From positions 1-11,801 of the forward strand of contig JAQICK010000196.1 in assembly GCA_027858595.1 (NCBI GenBank): 11,801 bases of DNA, written 5' to 3'. Numbering within the stretch: the first letter of the stretch is position 1; each line of letters starts with the position of its first letter. A program made the translations under genes and the position numbers. The notes under the pieces are model-generated. The model saw nothing but the letters and a program-made list of their open reading frames with translations, did no database searches and had not been told where the DNA came from. Shown here one piece after another: positions 1 to 6,664 of this stretch. The DNA is from Melioribacteraceae bacterium. Lineage in GTDB: Bacteria > Bacteroidota > Ignavibacteria > Ignavibacteriales > Melioribacteraceae.

Positions 1-14
1 GCTACAAAACAAGC

Positions 15-28
15 TCATTTCGAAATGA
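15..28. repeat. Short perfect palindrome, TCATTTCGAAATGA
   Basis: This is a 14-bp perfect palindrome. It equals the two outer arms of the larger nested palindrome at 2732-2804 joined without the central stem. It is therefore probably a minimal or collapsed copy of the same dispersed repeat. It lies inside the DNA that would belong to the IS-type element ending at 89. Function is unknown. Confidence 0.5.
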
Positions 29-65
29 CATTGAAAATATACTGAGCAAATAAAATAGAATTATT

Positions 66-89
66 TGCTGACATTATTAGAACTTAGCC
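66..89 (-). mobile_element. Terminal inverted repeat of a second IS1595-type element (body off-window to the left)
   Basis: Read on the minus strand from 89, this 24-bp stretch starts GGCTAAGTTCTAA and ends GTCAGCA. It matches the left end of the complete IS in this window (10569-10592) at 22 of 24 positions and its right end (11648-11671, minus strand) at 21 of 24. The outer tip (GG) faces right, toward arsR, so the element body must lie at positions below 66 and beyond the window edge. No transposase can be seen in 1-65. It could be a full IS, a MITE using the same ends, or a leftover fragment. The tip overlaps the last two codons of arsR and supplies its TAA stop. Confidence 0.7.
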
Positions 90-422
90 ACATTTTTCTA
101 TTTTAATAGAACTTTGTGAGTTAAAAAGCTCTTCAAATAATAATTTTGCTTTGTTCCAGTTTTCTTGATGTATACAATATTTTATCTTTGGTGGTTTTAA
201 CTCTCCTTGAATTAAACCAGCATTTTTTAACTCCTTCAAATGCTGAGAAATGGTTGATTGCGCCAATGGAAATACATCCACCAAATCTCCAGTAAAGCAA
301 CATGATTGATTTTCGAGATGCTTCAATATTGCAATACGTGTTGGGTGCCCGAGTGCTTTAGCTAAACCAGCTAACTCTTCTGTGCTTTTCCTGTAACTAA
401 TATTTTCTATTGTTTTTTTCAT
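84..422 (-). CDS. ArsR/SmtB-family winged-helix repressor
   Basis: The product is a 112-residue DNA-binding repressor of the ArsR/SmtB family, which typically releases its operator on binding metal or metalloid. The family core is clear: LAKALGHPTRIAIL (20-33), then a recognition helix with LAQSTISQHLKEL (53-65), then the wing and YCI (82-84). A vicinal Cys pair (C41, C42) sits at the end of the helix after HPTRIAILKHL, with C83 in the wing and C111 near the end. Thiol-based sensing of arsenic or a soft metal is therefore plausible but unproven. The start at 422 is preferred over an upstream in-frame ATG at 491. It gives the usual family length, and the DNA between the two looks like promoter and operator. 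The last two residues and the stop (Cys-Gly-TAA) run into an IS end at 66-89, so the native C-terminus may be shortened. The regulated target gene is not visible and may have lain downstream, to the left. Confidence 0.88.
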   Translation of the reverse strand: MKKTIENISYRKSTEELAGLAKALGHPTRIAILKHLENQSCCFTGDLVDVFPLAQSTISQHLKELKNAGLIQGELKPPKIKYCIHQENWNKAKLLFEELFNSQSSIKIEKCG

Positions 423-427
423 TTCTA

Positions 428-443
428 ATCGTAAACATACGAT
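428..443. promoter_or_regulatory. Candidate ArsR operator, ATCGTA-4-TACGAT
   Basis: This is a perfect 6-bp inverted repeat with a 4-bp spacer, ending 5 bp before the arsR start codon. ArsR-family dimers bind imperfect palindromes of about this size next to their own promoters. The position would let the repressor block its own transcription. This is inferred from symmetry and location only. Confidence 0.5.
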
Positions 444-448
444 AGATA

Positions 449-476
449 TTTTTACATTGCTAATTAATTTTGTGAA
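449..476 (-). promoter_or_regulatory. Candidate arsR promoter
   Basis: On the minus strand TTCACA (471-476) and TAAAAA (449-454) are separated by 16 bp, a weak sigma70-like pair. A start site about 7 bp downstream would fall at the edge of the palindrome at 428-443. That is the arrangement expected for autorepression. AT-rich DNA yields such matches often, and the group may use a different promoter consensus. Confidence 0.25.
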
Positions 477-542
477 TGTATTTGAAAACATAAGACCAGC
501 TTTAGTCAGTGGATTTCTGGAGTTCTATCTAAAAGACCACTC

Positions 543-980
543 TCAATATATTCCAGTGGATATAAAAGCGGAAGAAAAATCTTCGCCCTTAATTGGGTTT
601 CCAAATAATCGACTAAGCATTGCAATTTGCCCAACGTGGGTTAGAATATCAGAAAATGGTCCTTGCAGCAATCTTTTTGTATAATCTATTCCAAGGTCTT
701 TCTCCGCAAGAACGGAGTCAATATTTTTGAGTTCCAAATTGAATCTGTCAATTTCTAATTCAAAACTAAGTTTTTCTGGAAGTTCTTTATTGTGTTTCTC
801 CGTCAGAAGATAGATTCTTGTAGCACTTAATACATGATACATGTGGTTAATAATTTCATTTGGAGTTCTGCTTCCATGAGATAAGCTAAAATTTCCAAAA
901 CCCATTACCGTATTTTCTAAAATTTTCTGAAGCCTATATTCTATAGTTGATAAAGTATGTCGTAGATATTCATTTTCCAT
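543..980 (-). CDS. DinB-like four-helix-bundle protein
   Basis: This is a 145-residue soluble, mostly helical protein resembling the DinB/YfiT-like group, which are often metal-dependent thiol-handling or uncharacterised enzymes. Visible features are RTPNEIINHMYHV (38-50, with H46 and H49) and ITxxxxHVGQIAML-type spacing around H115. Histidines in these positions form the metal site in the family, but I cannot assign the triad with certainty. The C-terminal GNPIKGEDF segment is also typical of DinB-like proteins. The start is only one base after the TAA of the DUF1697 gene, with no clear ribosome binding site, so translation is probably coupled to that gene. It is the last gene of the fbp operon. 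The substrate is unknown. Confidence 0.6.
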   Translation of the reverse strand: MENEYLRHTLSTIEYRLQKILENTVMGFGNFSLSHGSRTPNEIINHMYHVLSATRIYLLTEKHNKELPEKLSFELEIDRFNLELKNIDSVLAEKDLGIDYTKRLLQGPFSDILTHVGQIAMLSRLFGNPIKGEDFSSAFISTGIY

Positions 981-981
981 T

Positions 982-1539
982 TTATGCTTTTTGCTCAGTT
1001 TTAGATAATTGTGAAAGTTTCAAAACAGTTTTCCAATTTCGTGTAGTAGCAGAAATTTTTAATTTATTTTCAAAAAAATTATTAGTCAATTTAGAATTGT
1101 GATACTTGCCAGAACAATAAACAAAAACATCTCTATCAATTATTTCAAAAAGGTCTGGTGAGTAATTATAAGTTTTAATCTTTTCCAATTTTTCAGTTTC
1201 TGGAATGTCTTTTAAAAATGTTAAATGAAGTCTTTCTATATTCGTTTCTTCTCCCTTTATAAATGGGTTTTTCAAAATTGCATTTTCTATTTCATCTGCT
1301 GTTCTAACAATGACAGGAACTGTGCAATCATAATTTTTAGAAATTGATTTTTCTATTTTATTCGCAAGGCTCAGAGTATCTTCTGATTTCTTCGAACTAA
1401 AAATTACATTTCCACTTTGGATGTATGTTGTAACATCAGAAAAATTTAAGTCTTTGAATAATTGCTTCAAATCTGCCATCAGAATTTTTCTTTTTCCACC
1501 TACATTTATCCCTCGCAGTATAGCTATGTGTTTTGTCAT
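982..1539 (-). CDS. DUF1697 family protein
   Basis: This 185-residue cytoplasmic protein is of the DUF1697 family, whose function is not established. The family hallmarks are present. There is an N-terminal LRGINVGGK (8-16), followed by MADLKQLF. YIQSGNVIF falls at 39-47. A C-terminal TRNW (166-169) is followed by the closing helix. Length is normal for the family. The ATG directly abuts the fbp stop codon (no spacer), and the A/G-rich end of fbp (GAAGAAGAG) can serve as its ribosome binding site. This tight junction argues for co-transcription and coupled translation with fbp upstream and the DinB-like gene downstream. Confidence 0.85.
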   Translation of the reverse strand: MTKHIAILRGINVGGKRKILMADLKQLFKDLNFSDVTTYIQSGNVIFSSKKSEDTLSLANKIEKSISKNYDCTVPVIVRTADEIENAILKNPFIKGEETNIERLHLTFLKDIPETEKLEKIKTYNYSPDLFEIIDRDVFVYCSGKYHNSKLTNNFFENKLKISATTRNWKTVLKLSQLSKTEQKA

Positions 1540-2550
1540 TTACTCTTCTTCACCAATAAATTTTTCAGCCATATTTACTGCTTCTTTACTTCCAATATAA
1601 ATGGGAACACGCTGGTGCAGGCTTGTAGGTTTTAACTCCATAATTCTATTTCCACGCCCATCAATAGCACGTCCGCCACCTTGCTCTACTAAAAAGGCCA
1701 TTGGGTTGCATTCGTAGAGTAGTCGTAATTTTCCATTCGGGTTTTTATTATCTGCTGGATACATAAAAATTCCACCATATAACATGTTTCGATGAATATC
1801 GGCAACCATAGAACCAATGTAACGAGATGAATACGGCTCACGCCCTCTATCATCGGCATCTTGAAGATATTTGATATACTCTTTTAAACCAGGTCGCCAA
1901 TATTTATAGTTGCCTTCATTCAAACTATAGATTTTAGCTTTTTCTGGAATTTTAATATTTGGATGTGAAAGTAAAAACTCTCCAAATGCAGGATCAAGAG
2001 TAAAGCCGTGTGTTCCATCGCCAACAGTGTAAACCATAATTGTGCTCGAACCATATAAGACATATCCTGCTGCAACTTGCTTGTGACCTGGCTGAAGGCA
2101 ATCCTCAACTGTGCCAGGAGTTCCATCGGGTGATATTCTCTTGTAAACAGAGAAGATTGTTCCCACAGAAACATTTGCATCAATGTTGGATGAGCCATCA
2201 AGCGGATCAAAAAGCATAACGTATTTTCCAATATGATGGCGATCAGGAATGTGGATGATATTTGCCTCTTCTTCAGAAGCCATCACCGCCAGATGCCCAC
2301 CGTGATTCATAGCATGTATCATCATGTCGTGAGAGAAGATGTCAAGTTTTTTAACTTCTTCGCCCTGAACGTTCTCATCGCCTGTGTAACCAAGAATATC
2401 AACAAGTCCAGCTTTGTTTACTTCTAATGAAATAACTTTTGCAGCAAGTGCTAAATCAGAAAGGAGTGCCGATAGCTCTCCTGTAGCTTTGGGATGTTTT
2501 TTCTCTTCTTCTAAAATGTGACGTTGAATTGTCATAAAACTTGTAGACAT
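1540..2550 (-). CDS. fbp: Fructose-1,6-bisphosphatase, class I
   Basis: This enzyme hydrolyses fructose 1,6-bisphosphate to fructose 6-phosphate and phosphate, the committed step of gluconeogenesis, in the cytoplasm. The 336-residue protein has the normal class I length and motifs. These are the metal-binding SEEE (92-95), DPLDGSSN (115-122) with its metal-ligand aspartates, and GKLRLLYECNPMA (273-285). The last fits the family active-site signature, with E280 as the metal ligand. The start at 2550 is chosen because GGAG lies six bases upstream. An in-frame TTG at 2580 is less likely, and a second ATG at 2535 lacks a comparable site. It is the first gene of a three-gene operon with DUF1697 and DinB-like partners. 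No truncation or missing catalytic residue was seen. Confidence 0.96.
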   Translation of the reverse strand: MSTSFMTIQRHILEEEKKHPKATGELSALLSDLALAAKVISLEVNKAGLVDILGYTGDENVQGEEVKKLDIFSHDMMIHAMNHGGHLAVMASEEEANIIHIPDRHHIGKYVMLFDPLDGSSNIDANVSVGTIFSVYKRISPDGTPGTVEDCLQPGHKQVAAGYVLYGSSTIMVYTVGDGTHGFTLDPAFGEFLLSHPNIKIPEKAKIYSLNEGNYKYWRPGLKEYIKYLQDADDRGREPYSSRYIGSMVADIHRNMLYGGIFMYPADNKNPNGKLRLLYECNPMAFLVEQGGGRAIDGRGNRIMELKPTSLHQRVPIYIGSKEAVNMAEKFIGEEE

Positions 2551-2556
2551 AAAATA

Positions 2557-2560
2557 CTCC
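2557..2560 (-). promoter_or_regulatory. Ribosome binding site of fbp (GGAG)
   Basis: GGAG on the minus strand is separated by six bases from the ATG at 2550. It decides the start among three in-frame candidates at 2580, 2550 and 2535. Confidence 0.6.
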
Positions 2561-2609
2561 GATATTTTAAAGTCGTTCAAAAATTTTATTTAATTCTTAA
2601 TTGCATATT

Positions 2610-2639
2610 ATTTTAACGTATAAAAATTACGGTTTTCAA
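2610..2639 (-). promoter_or_regulatory. Candidate promoter of the fbp operon
   Basis: On the minus strand TTGAAA (2634-2639) and TAAAAT (2610-2615) are 18 bp apart. This resembles a sigma70 promoter and would leave a leader of about 50 bases before the fbp start. The surrounding DNA is very AT-rich, so chance matches are expected. Confidence 0.3.
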
Positions 2640-2731
2640 AAGTTAAATGGTAAGAAAAGTTTATTTGATAATTAAAAGTGCTAACTATTGTGAATAAAGT
2701 GTTTAAATGAGTTTACTTAAATTAGGGGAAT

Positions 2732-2804
2732 GTCATTTCGAACCCGCTTTGTGGGTGAGAAATCTTAGGGGTATGGGGGATTTCTCACATCCGTTCGAAA
2801 TGAC
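2732..2804. repeat. Nested palindromic intergenic repeat (REP/MITE-like), possible bidirectional hairpin terminator
   Basis: The outer arms are GTCATTTCGAA (2732-2742) and TTCGAAATGAC (2794-2804), an 11-bp perfect match. Inner arms GTGAGAAATC (2755-2764) and GATTTCTCAC (2779-2788) match perfectly over 10 bp. A small ACCC/GGGT hairpin lies in the left half. The element sits between the 3' end of the ABC operon (stop at 2842, about 37 bases away) and the start region of fbp. Its transcript would fold into a long interrupted stem that could stop or stabilise ABC-operon mRNA. There is no run of T like that of a classical terminator. I recall very similar GTCATTTCGA...GAGAAATCT palindromes as dispersed repeats in related genomes. 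Confidence 0.75.
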
Positions 2805-2841
2805 GTGCTTTTGCTTTAGCATAACATCTCAAAACAATTTA

Positions 2842-4662
2842 TTACTTCACTTCCTGATCTTTATACTGCAACTGATAAAGTTTAAAATAAATTCCCTTTT
2901 TACTCAGCAGTTGTTGGTGAGTTCCAACTTCTTTGATTTCACCTTTGTGTAACACAATTATTTTATCGGAGTTTTGAATAGTTGATAAGCGATGTGCTAT
3001 TACTATTGAGGTTCTTCCTTTCAAAAGTTTTTCAATAGCTTTTTGAATAAGAATTTCCGTTTCAGTATCAACGCTTGATGTTGCCTCATCCAAAATTAAT
3101 ATTTGTGGATTAAAAGCCAACGCACGCGCAAAGGAGATTAGCTGCTTTTGTCCTACACTTAATGTTGCTCCTTTCTCTTTTACTACTGCATTATATTTTT
3201 CTGGCAGCTTAGAAATAAAGCCATGAGCACCAACGGTTTTTGAGGCATTAATAATTTGTTCTTCAGTGATAGATGAATCACCAAGGTTAATGTTAGAAGC
3301 TATTGTTCCAGAGAAAAGAAAAACATCTTGCAAAACAATTGATATGTGATTTCTTAAATCCTCTTTTGATATATCGCGTATGTCAATTCCATCAACAAGA
3401 ATGCTACCTTTGTTGACATCGTAAAATCTATTAAGCAAATTAATTATGCTCGACTTTCCTGCACCAGTTGCACCAACAATAGCAACGGTTTCACCAGTAT
3501 TAACGCTGAATGAAATATCTTTCAGCACATACTCTTCTTTGTTGTATGCAAACCAAACATTTTTGAAATCAACATTGCCAGTAAAATTATTTATGGCTTT
3601 TGGACTTGTAGGATTTTCAATTATTGTATCATTATCAAGTAGCTTAAATATTCTTTCCGAAGACGCCATGGCGGTTTGCATAATATTATACTTTTCTGAT
3701 AAATCACGTATTGGACGGAAAAACATTTCAGTGTATTGAATAAATGCAAAGAGAACACCGATTGTCATTGTTCCTTGAATTACATTTCCACCACCATACC
3801 AAATAATTAAGGCTACAGCTCCAGAACTTAGCATTTCTACAATTGGGAAAAACACTGCGAAATAAAAAATGGAATTAATATTTGCAATTTTGTGAGCATC
3901 ATTTATCTCGGCAAAATTTGTCTTTTCTTTTTTCTCCTTTGAAAATAATTGAATTATACTCATTCCAGTAATGTGTTCTTGCATGTATGAGTTTAAACGA
4001 GCAAGCTGAAAACGAACATCTCTGTATGACTCCCGAACTTTGCGACGAAAAAGGAAGGTGGCATAAATTAAAAATGGAAGAACAGAAAGCGAAACAAGAG
4101 TTAATTCCCATTCCATTGCAAACATGAAAATTAAAATCCAAATGATTATAAATATATCACTGAAAATCATTACAATTCCAGAAGCAAATAATTCATTCAA
4201 AGATTCTACATCGTTAGTAACCCTTGTAACAATGCGACCAATAGGAGTTTTATCAAAATACTTTAAAGCTAACTTTTGAACATGAGCAAAGAGCTTAACG
4301 CGCAAATCATAAATTATGTTTTGCCCCATCAGCTGAGTGTAGTATGTAAGAAAGTATTGAGCAATAGCTTGGAATATTAAAGTGCCAAAGAGAATTGCAG
4401 AGATAGTAACCAAGCCATCATAATTACTATTTACAATATAATCATCAATGGCAATTTTTGTTAAATACGGACGTATTGCCCCCAACGCAGCAACAACAAT
4501 ATTTACAAATATTGCAGCAACCACATACTTTTTATACGGCTTTACATAGCTCAGCAACCGCTTCATTAATTTTGAATCGTAAGCTTTTCCTAAAATCTCG
4601 TCATCAGGATTTTGACTTTTTGCACTATTATTTCCTCCGCTACCCCTCACGTTGCAACTCAT
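2842..4662 (-). CDS. ABC exporter half-transporter, catalytic-Glu subunit of a heterodimer
   Basis: This 606-residue inner-membrane protein has six predicted transmembrane segments (roughly 40-325) fused to an ATP-binding domain (about 360-600). The motifs are Walker A GATGAGKS (397-404), Q-loop Q445, signature LSVGQ (501-505), Walker B ILILDE with catalytic E526, and H-loop H557. The glutamate is intact but the signature departs from LSGGQ. Its start overlaps the upstream half-transporter by 23 bp, so the two are translated together and should pair. In the pair, this LSVGQ would face the Asp-containing Walker B of the partner, forming the degenerate site, as in LmrCD/TM287-288-type exporters. 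Compared with the partner it has an N-terminal extension of some 30 residues, rich in Ser, Gly and Asn. The substrate is unknown: drug, lipid or peptide export are all possible. Confidence 0.92.
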   Translation of the reverse strand: MSCNVRGSGGNNSAKSQNPDDEILGKAYDSKLMKRLLSYVKPYKKYVVAAIFVNIVVAALGAIRPYLTKIAIDDYIVNSNYDGLVTISAILFGTLIFQAIAQYFLTYYTQLMGQNIIYDLRVKLFAHVQKLALKYFDKTPIGRIVTRVTNDVESLNELFASGIVMIFSDIFIIIWILIFMFAMEWELTLVSLSVLPFLIYATFLFRRKVRESYRDVRFQLARLNSYMQEHITGMSIIQLFSKEKKEKTNFAEINDAHKIANINSIFYFAVFFPIVEMLSSGAVALIIWYGGGNVIQGTMTIGVLFAFIQYTEMFFRPIRDLSEKYNIMQTAMASSERIFKLLDNDTIIENPTSPKAINNFTGNVDFKNVWFAYNKEEYVLKDISFSVNTGETVAIVGATGAGKSSIINLLNRFYDVNKGSILVDGIDIRDISKEDLRNHISIVLQDVFLFSGTIASNINLGDSSITEEQIINASKTVGAHGFISKLPEKYNAVVKEKGATLSVGQKQLISFARALAFNPQILILDEATSSVDTETEILIQKAIEKLLKGRTSIVIAHRLSTIQNSDKIIVLHKGEIKEVGTHQQLLSKKGIYFKLYQLQYKDQEVK

Positions 4663-6388
4663 CTTCTAATAATTGTTTGTAGTGGATGTCGTAATAAATT
4701 CCACCTACATCTATTAGTTCATTATGTTTGCCTTGTTCTGCGATAACACCATTATCTAAAACAATAATATTATCGGCATCTTTCACGGTTGAAATTCTAT
4801 GACTTATAATTATGCTGGTTCTATCTTTCATAAATTCTTTTAACTTAATTAAAATTTCTTCTTCTGTTTTTGTATCAACAGCCGAGAAGCTATCATCAAG
4901 AATTAATATTTTTGGATTTATTGCCAAAGCACGAGCAATTGATGTTCTTTGCTTTTGTCCTCCCGATAGCGTAATGCCACGTTCACCCAAAACAGTATTG
5001 TATTTCTCGGAAAACTGATTAACGTCTTTATCCAGTTGTGAGATATTTGCAACCTTATTTAATAATTCTTTGTTTTTGTTTTCAACACCGTAAAGGATGT
5101 TGTTTTCTAATGTGTCGGAAAAAAGGAATGTTTCTTGAGGAACCATTCCAATGTTTTTTCTTAAAACATTTAATGGAATTGATTTAATGTTTTTACCATC
5201 AATAAAAATATTTCCAGAAGTTACATCAAACAAACGTGAGACCAAATTAATCATACTTGTTTTTCCAACACCTGTATGACCAACAATAGCAAGGGTTGAG
5301 CCTTTGGGAATTTCAAGGGTTACATTTGTTAAAATATCTGGCAGCTCATCCCCATATTTGAAGGAAACTTTTTCAAACTTTATTGATCCCTCAATTTCCT
5401 CAATTGACTTATCTGTTTCCTTGCTCTCTTTTACCTCGATTTTCTCGTCATAAATTGTGTGTAATCTTTTTAAGCTGGCGTCTGCTTGTTGAACAATATT
5501 TGCAACCCACCCGAATGCAATAGTTGGCCAAATTAACATTCCAAGAAAAAAGAGAAATGCAGCTATATCACCAAGTGTTAGTTGATTATCAATAACCATA
5601 TTTCCGCCAATTAATATTAGCAGAATTATTGAGGTGCCGGTAATTAGAAAGAGCAATGGCATAAAGAAAGCCTGGATTTTTATTTTATCCATATTTCGCT
5701 TACGATATTCTGAACTCTCCTTTGCAAACTTTTCTATTTCAAAGGCTTCTCGCACGTATGATTTTATAATTCTTATTCCAGAAAAATTTTCTTGTGCCAT
5801 TGTTGTAATATCAGAAAACGTTTCTTGGATGAGTGTAAATTTTTTGTGAATCTTTTTACTCAACTTGTAAACAAAAAAAGATAATATGGGAAGTGGCAAC
5901 AAGATTATAGCAGTCAATGTTGGATTTATTGACAACATAATTGTAATAACAATTAAAAATTTTATTGCTGTATCAATTGAATACATCACCGCAGGCCCAA
6001 CATACATACGCACGGCAGCAATATCGTTTGTTGCATGTGCCATTATGTTTCCGGTTGATGTGTTTTGAAAATAGCGATGTGAAAGCTTAAGCAGATGAGT
6101 CCAAAAATCTTGTCGCAAGTCAAATTCAATTTTTCTTGAAACAACAATAATTGTTTGGCGAATCATATATCTAAAAAACCCACTAACCACTGCGAGTGCA
6201 AAAATAATAATTGCATAACGGATTATTAAATCACTACTGGCATTTGCTTGTAGTGCGTCAATACTATCCTTTAACATCAAAGGGATAAAGACTTGCGTGA
6301 AATCGGAAATTAGAATAAAGAGAACACCAAGTGAGAGTCTTCCTTTATTTCGTTTAAAATATTTATTAAGTGTAAATAATCGGTTCAT
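4640..6388 (-). CDS. ABC exporter half-transporter, degenerate-site subunit of a heterodimer
   Basis: This 582-residue protein has a six-helix transmembrane domain (about 18-300) followed by an ATPase domain (about 335-575). The motifs are Walker A GHTGVGKT (370-377), Q-loop Q418, a canonical LSGGQ (474-478), Walker B ILILDD (494-499) and H-loop H530. The residue after the Walker B aspartate is D499 where a catalytic glutamate is expected. That is the mark of the non-hydrolysing site in heterodimeric exporters. Its intact LSGGQ would complete the active site of the partner encoded next (2842-4662). It is the first gene of the pair and its last 23 bases overlap the second gene. No clear ribosome binding site precedes the ATG. 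Physiological cargo cannot be read from the sequence. Confidence 0.92.
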   Translation of the reverse strand: MNRLFTLNKYFKRNKGRLSLGVLFILISDFTQVFIPLMLKDSIDALQANASSDLIIRYAIIIFALAVVSGFFRYMIRQTIIVVSRKIEFDLRQDFWTHLLKLSHRYFQNTSTGNIMAHATNDIAAVRMYVGPAVMYSIDTAIKFLIVITIMLSINPTLTAIILLPLPILSFFVYKLSKKIHKKFTLIQETFSDITTMAQENFSGIRIIKSYVREAFEIEKFAKESSEYRKRNMDKIKIQAFFMPLLFLITGTSIILLILIGGNMVIDNQLTLGDIAAFLFFLGMLIWPTIAFGWVANIVQQADASLKRLHTIYDEKIEVKESKETDKSIEEIEGSIKFEKVSFKYGDELPDILTNVTLEIPKGSTLAIVGHTGVGKTSMINLVSRLFDVTSGNIFIDGKNIKSIPLNVLRKNIGMVPQETFLFSDTLENNILYGVENKNKELLNKVANISQLDKDVNQFSEKYNTVLGERGITLSGGQKQRTSIARALAINPKILILDDSFSAVDTKTEEEILIKLKEFMKDRTSIIISHRISTVKDADNIIVLDNGVIAEQGKHNELIDVGGIYYDIHYKQLLEDELQREG

Positions 6389-6664
6389 GTGTATATAATT
6401 TTATGTTTTGGCCACATGGAACTCGCATTTTAGTCATTCCCTTGTGTGAGAAAAATCTATTATGCTCGTTTCATAAAACTTTATTAAAAGGCAAAAGCAA
6501 AGATAAGCAAAATATATGTGTAAATTGGATAAGAGGTGCGGAAATGTTAATTGTCTGACCAGTGAACCATTGTTGTGAATTTGGCACAAAATCAAAATCT
6601 TGCTAAGTTCCAAAATTTCAAAAAAATATTTCTTATATTGCATTTAACTTGAGTTATAATAATT
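6389..6664. other. Divergent intergenic region between the ABC operon and cheR
   Basis: This 276-bp AT-rich region must hold the promoters of both the leftward ABC operon and the rightward sensory cluster. TATAAT occurs at 6655-6660 but is only four bases before the cheR ATG at 6665. It would imply a leaderless message or an internal start at 6695, so I do not call it a promoter. A small minus-strand reading frame here (6434-6643) shows no family resemblance and is not accepted as a gene. The only other structure seen is a degenerate repeat half at 6433-6460. Confidence 0.5.
6433..6460. repeat. Degenerate half-copy of the GTCATTTCGAA palindromic repeat
   Basis: The stretch begins GTCATTCC and continues CTTGTGTGAGAAAAATCTA. 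It resembles, with gaps, the left half of the 2732-2804 element, where GTCATTTCGAACCC is followed by CTTTGTGGGTGAGAAATCT. The right-hand arm is not recognisable. It is likely a decayed copy, but the match is short and gapped. Confidence 0.35.

Noticed and set aside
423..491. Extended arsR start at 491 giving 135 residues
   Set aside because: The extra 23 residues do not resemble the family N-terminus. Their DNA contains the palindrome and a promoter-like pair, so the start at 422 is better.
2707..2952. An 81-codon plus-strand frame over the palindromic repeat and the end of the ABC gene
   Set aside because: It reads across the repeat and then runs antisense to a solid ABC transporter coding region. 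The translation has no domain character.
6434..6643. A 69-codon open frame on the minus strand in the ABC-cheR intergenic region
   Set aside because: It matches no family I recognise, overlaps the likely promoter region for both flanking operons and has no clear ribosome binding site. Chance frames of this length are common in AT-rich DNA.
6655..6660. TATAAT as the -10 of the cheR promoter
   Set aside because: It is only four bases before the ATG and has no matching -35 at the right distance.
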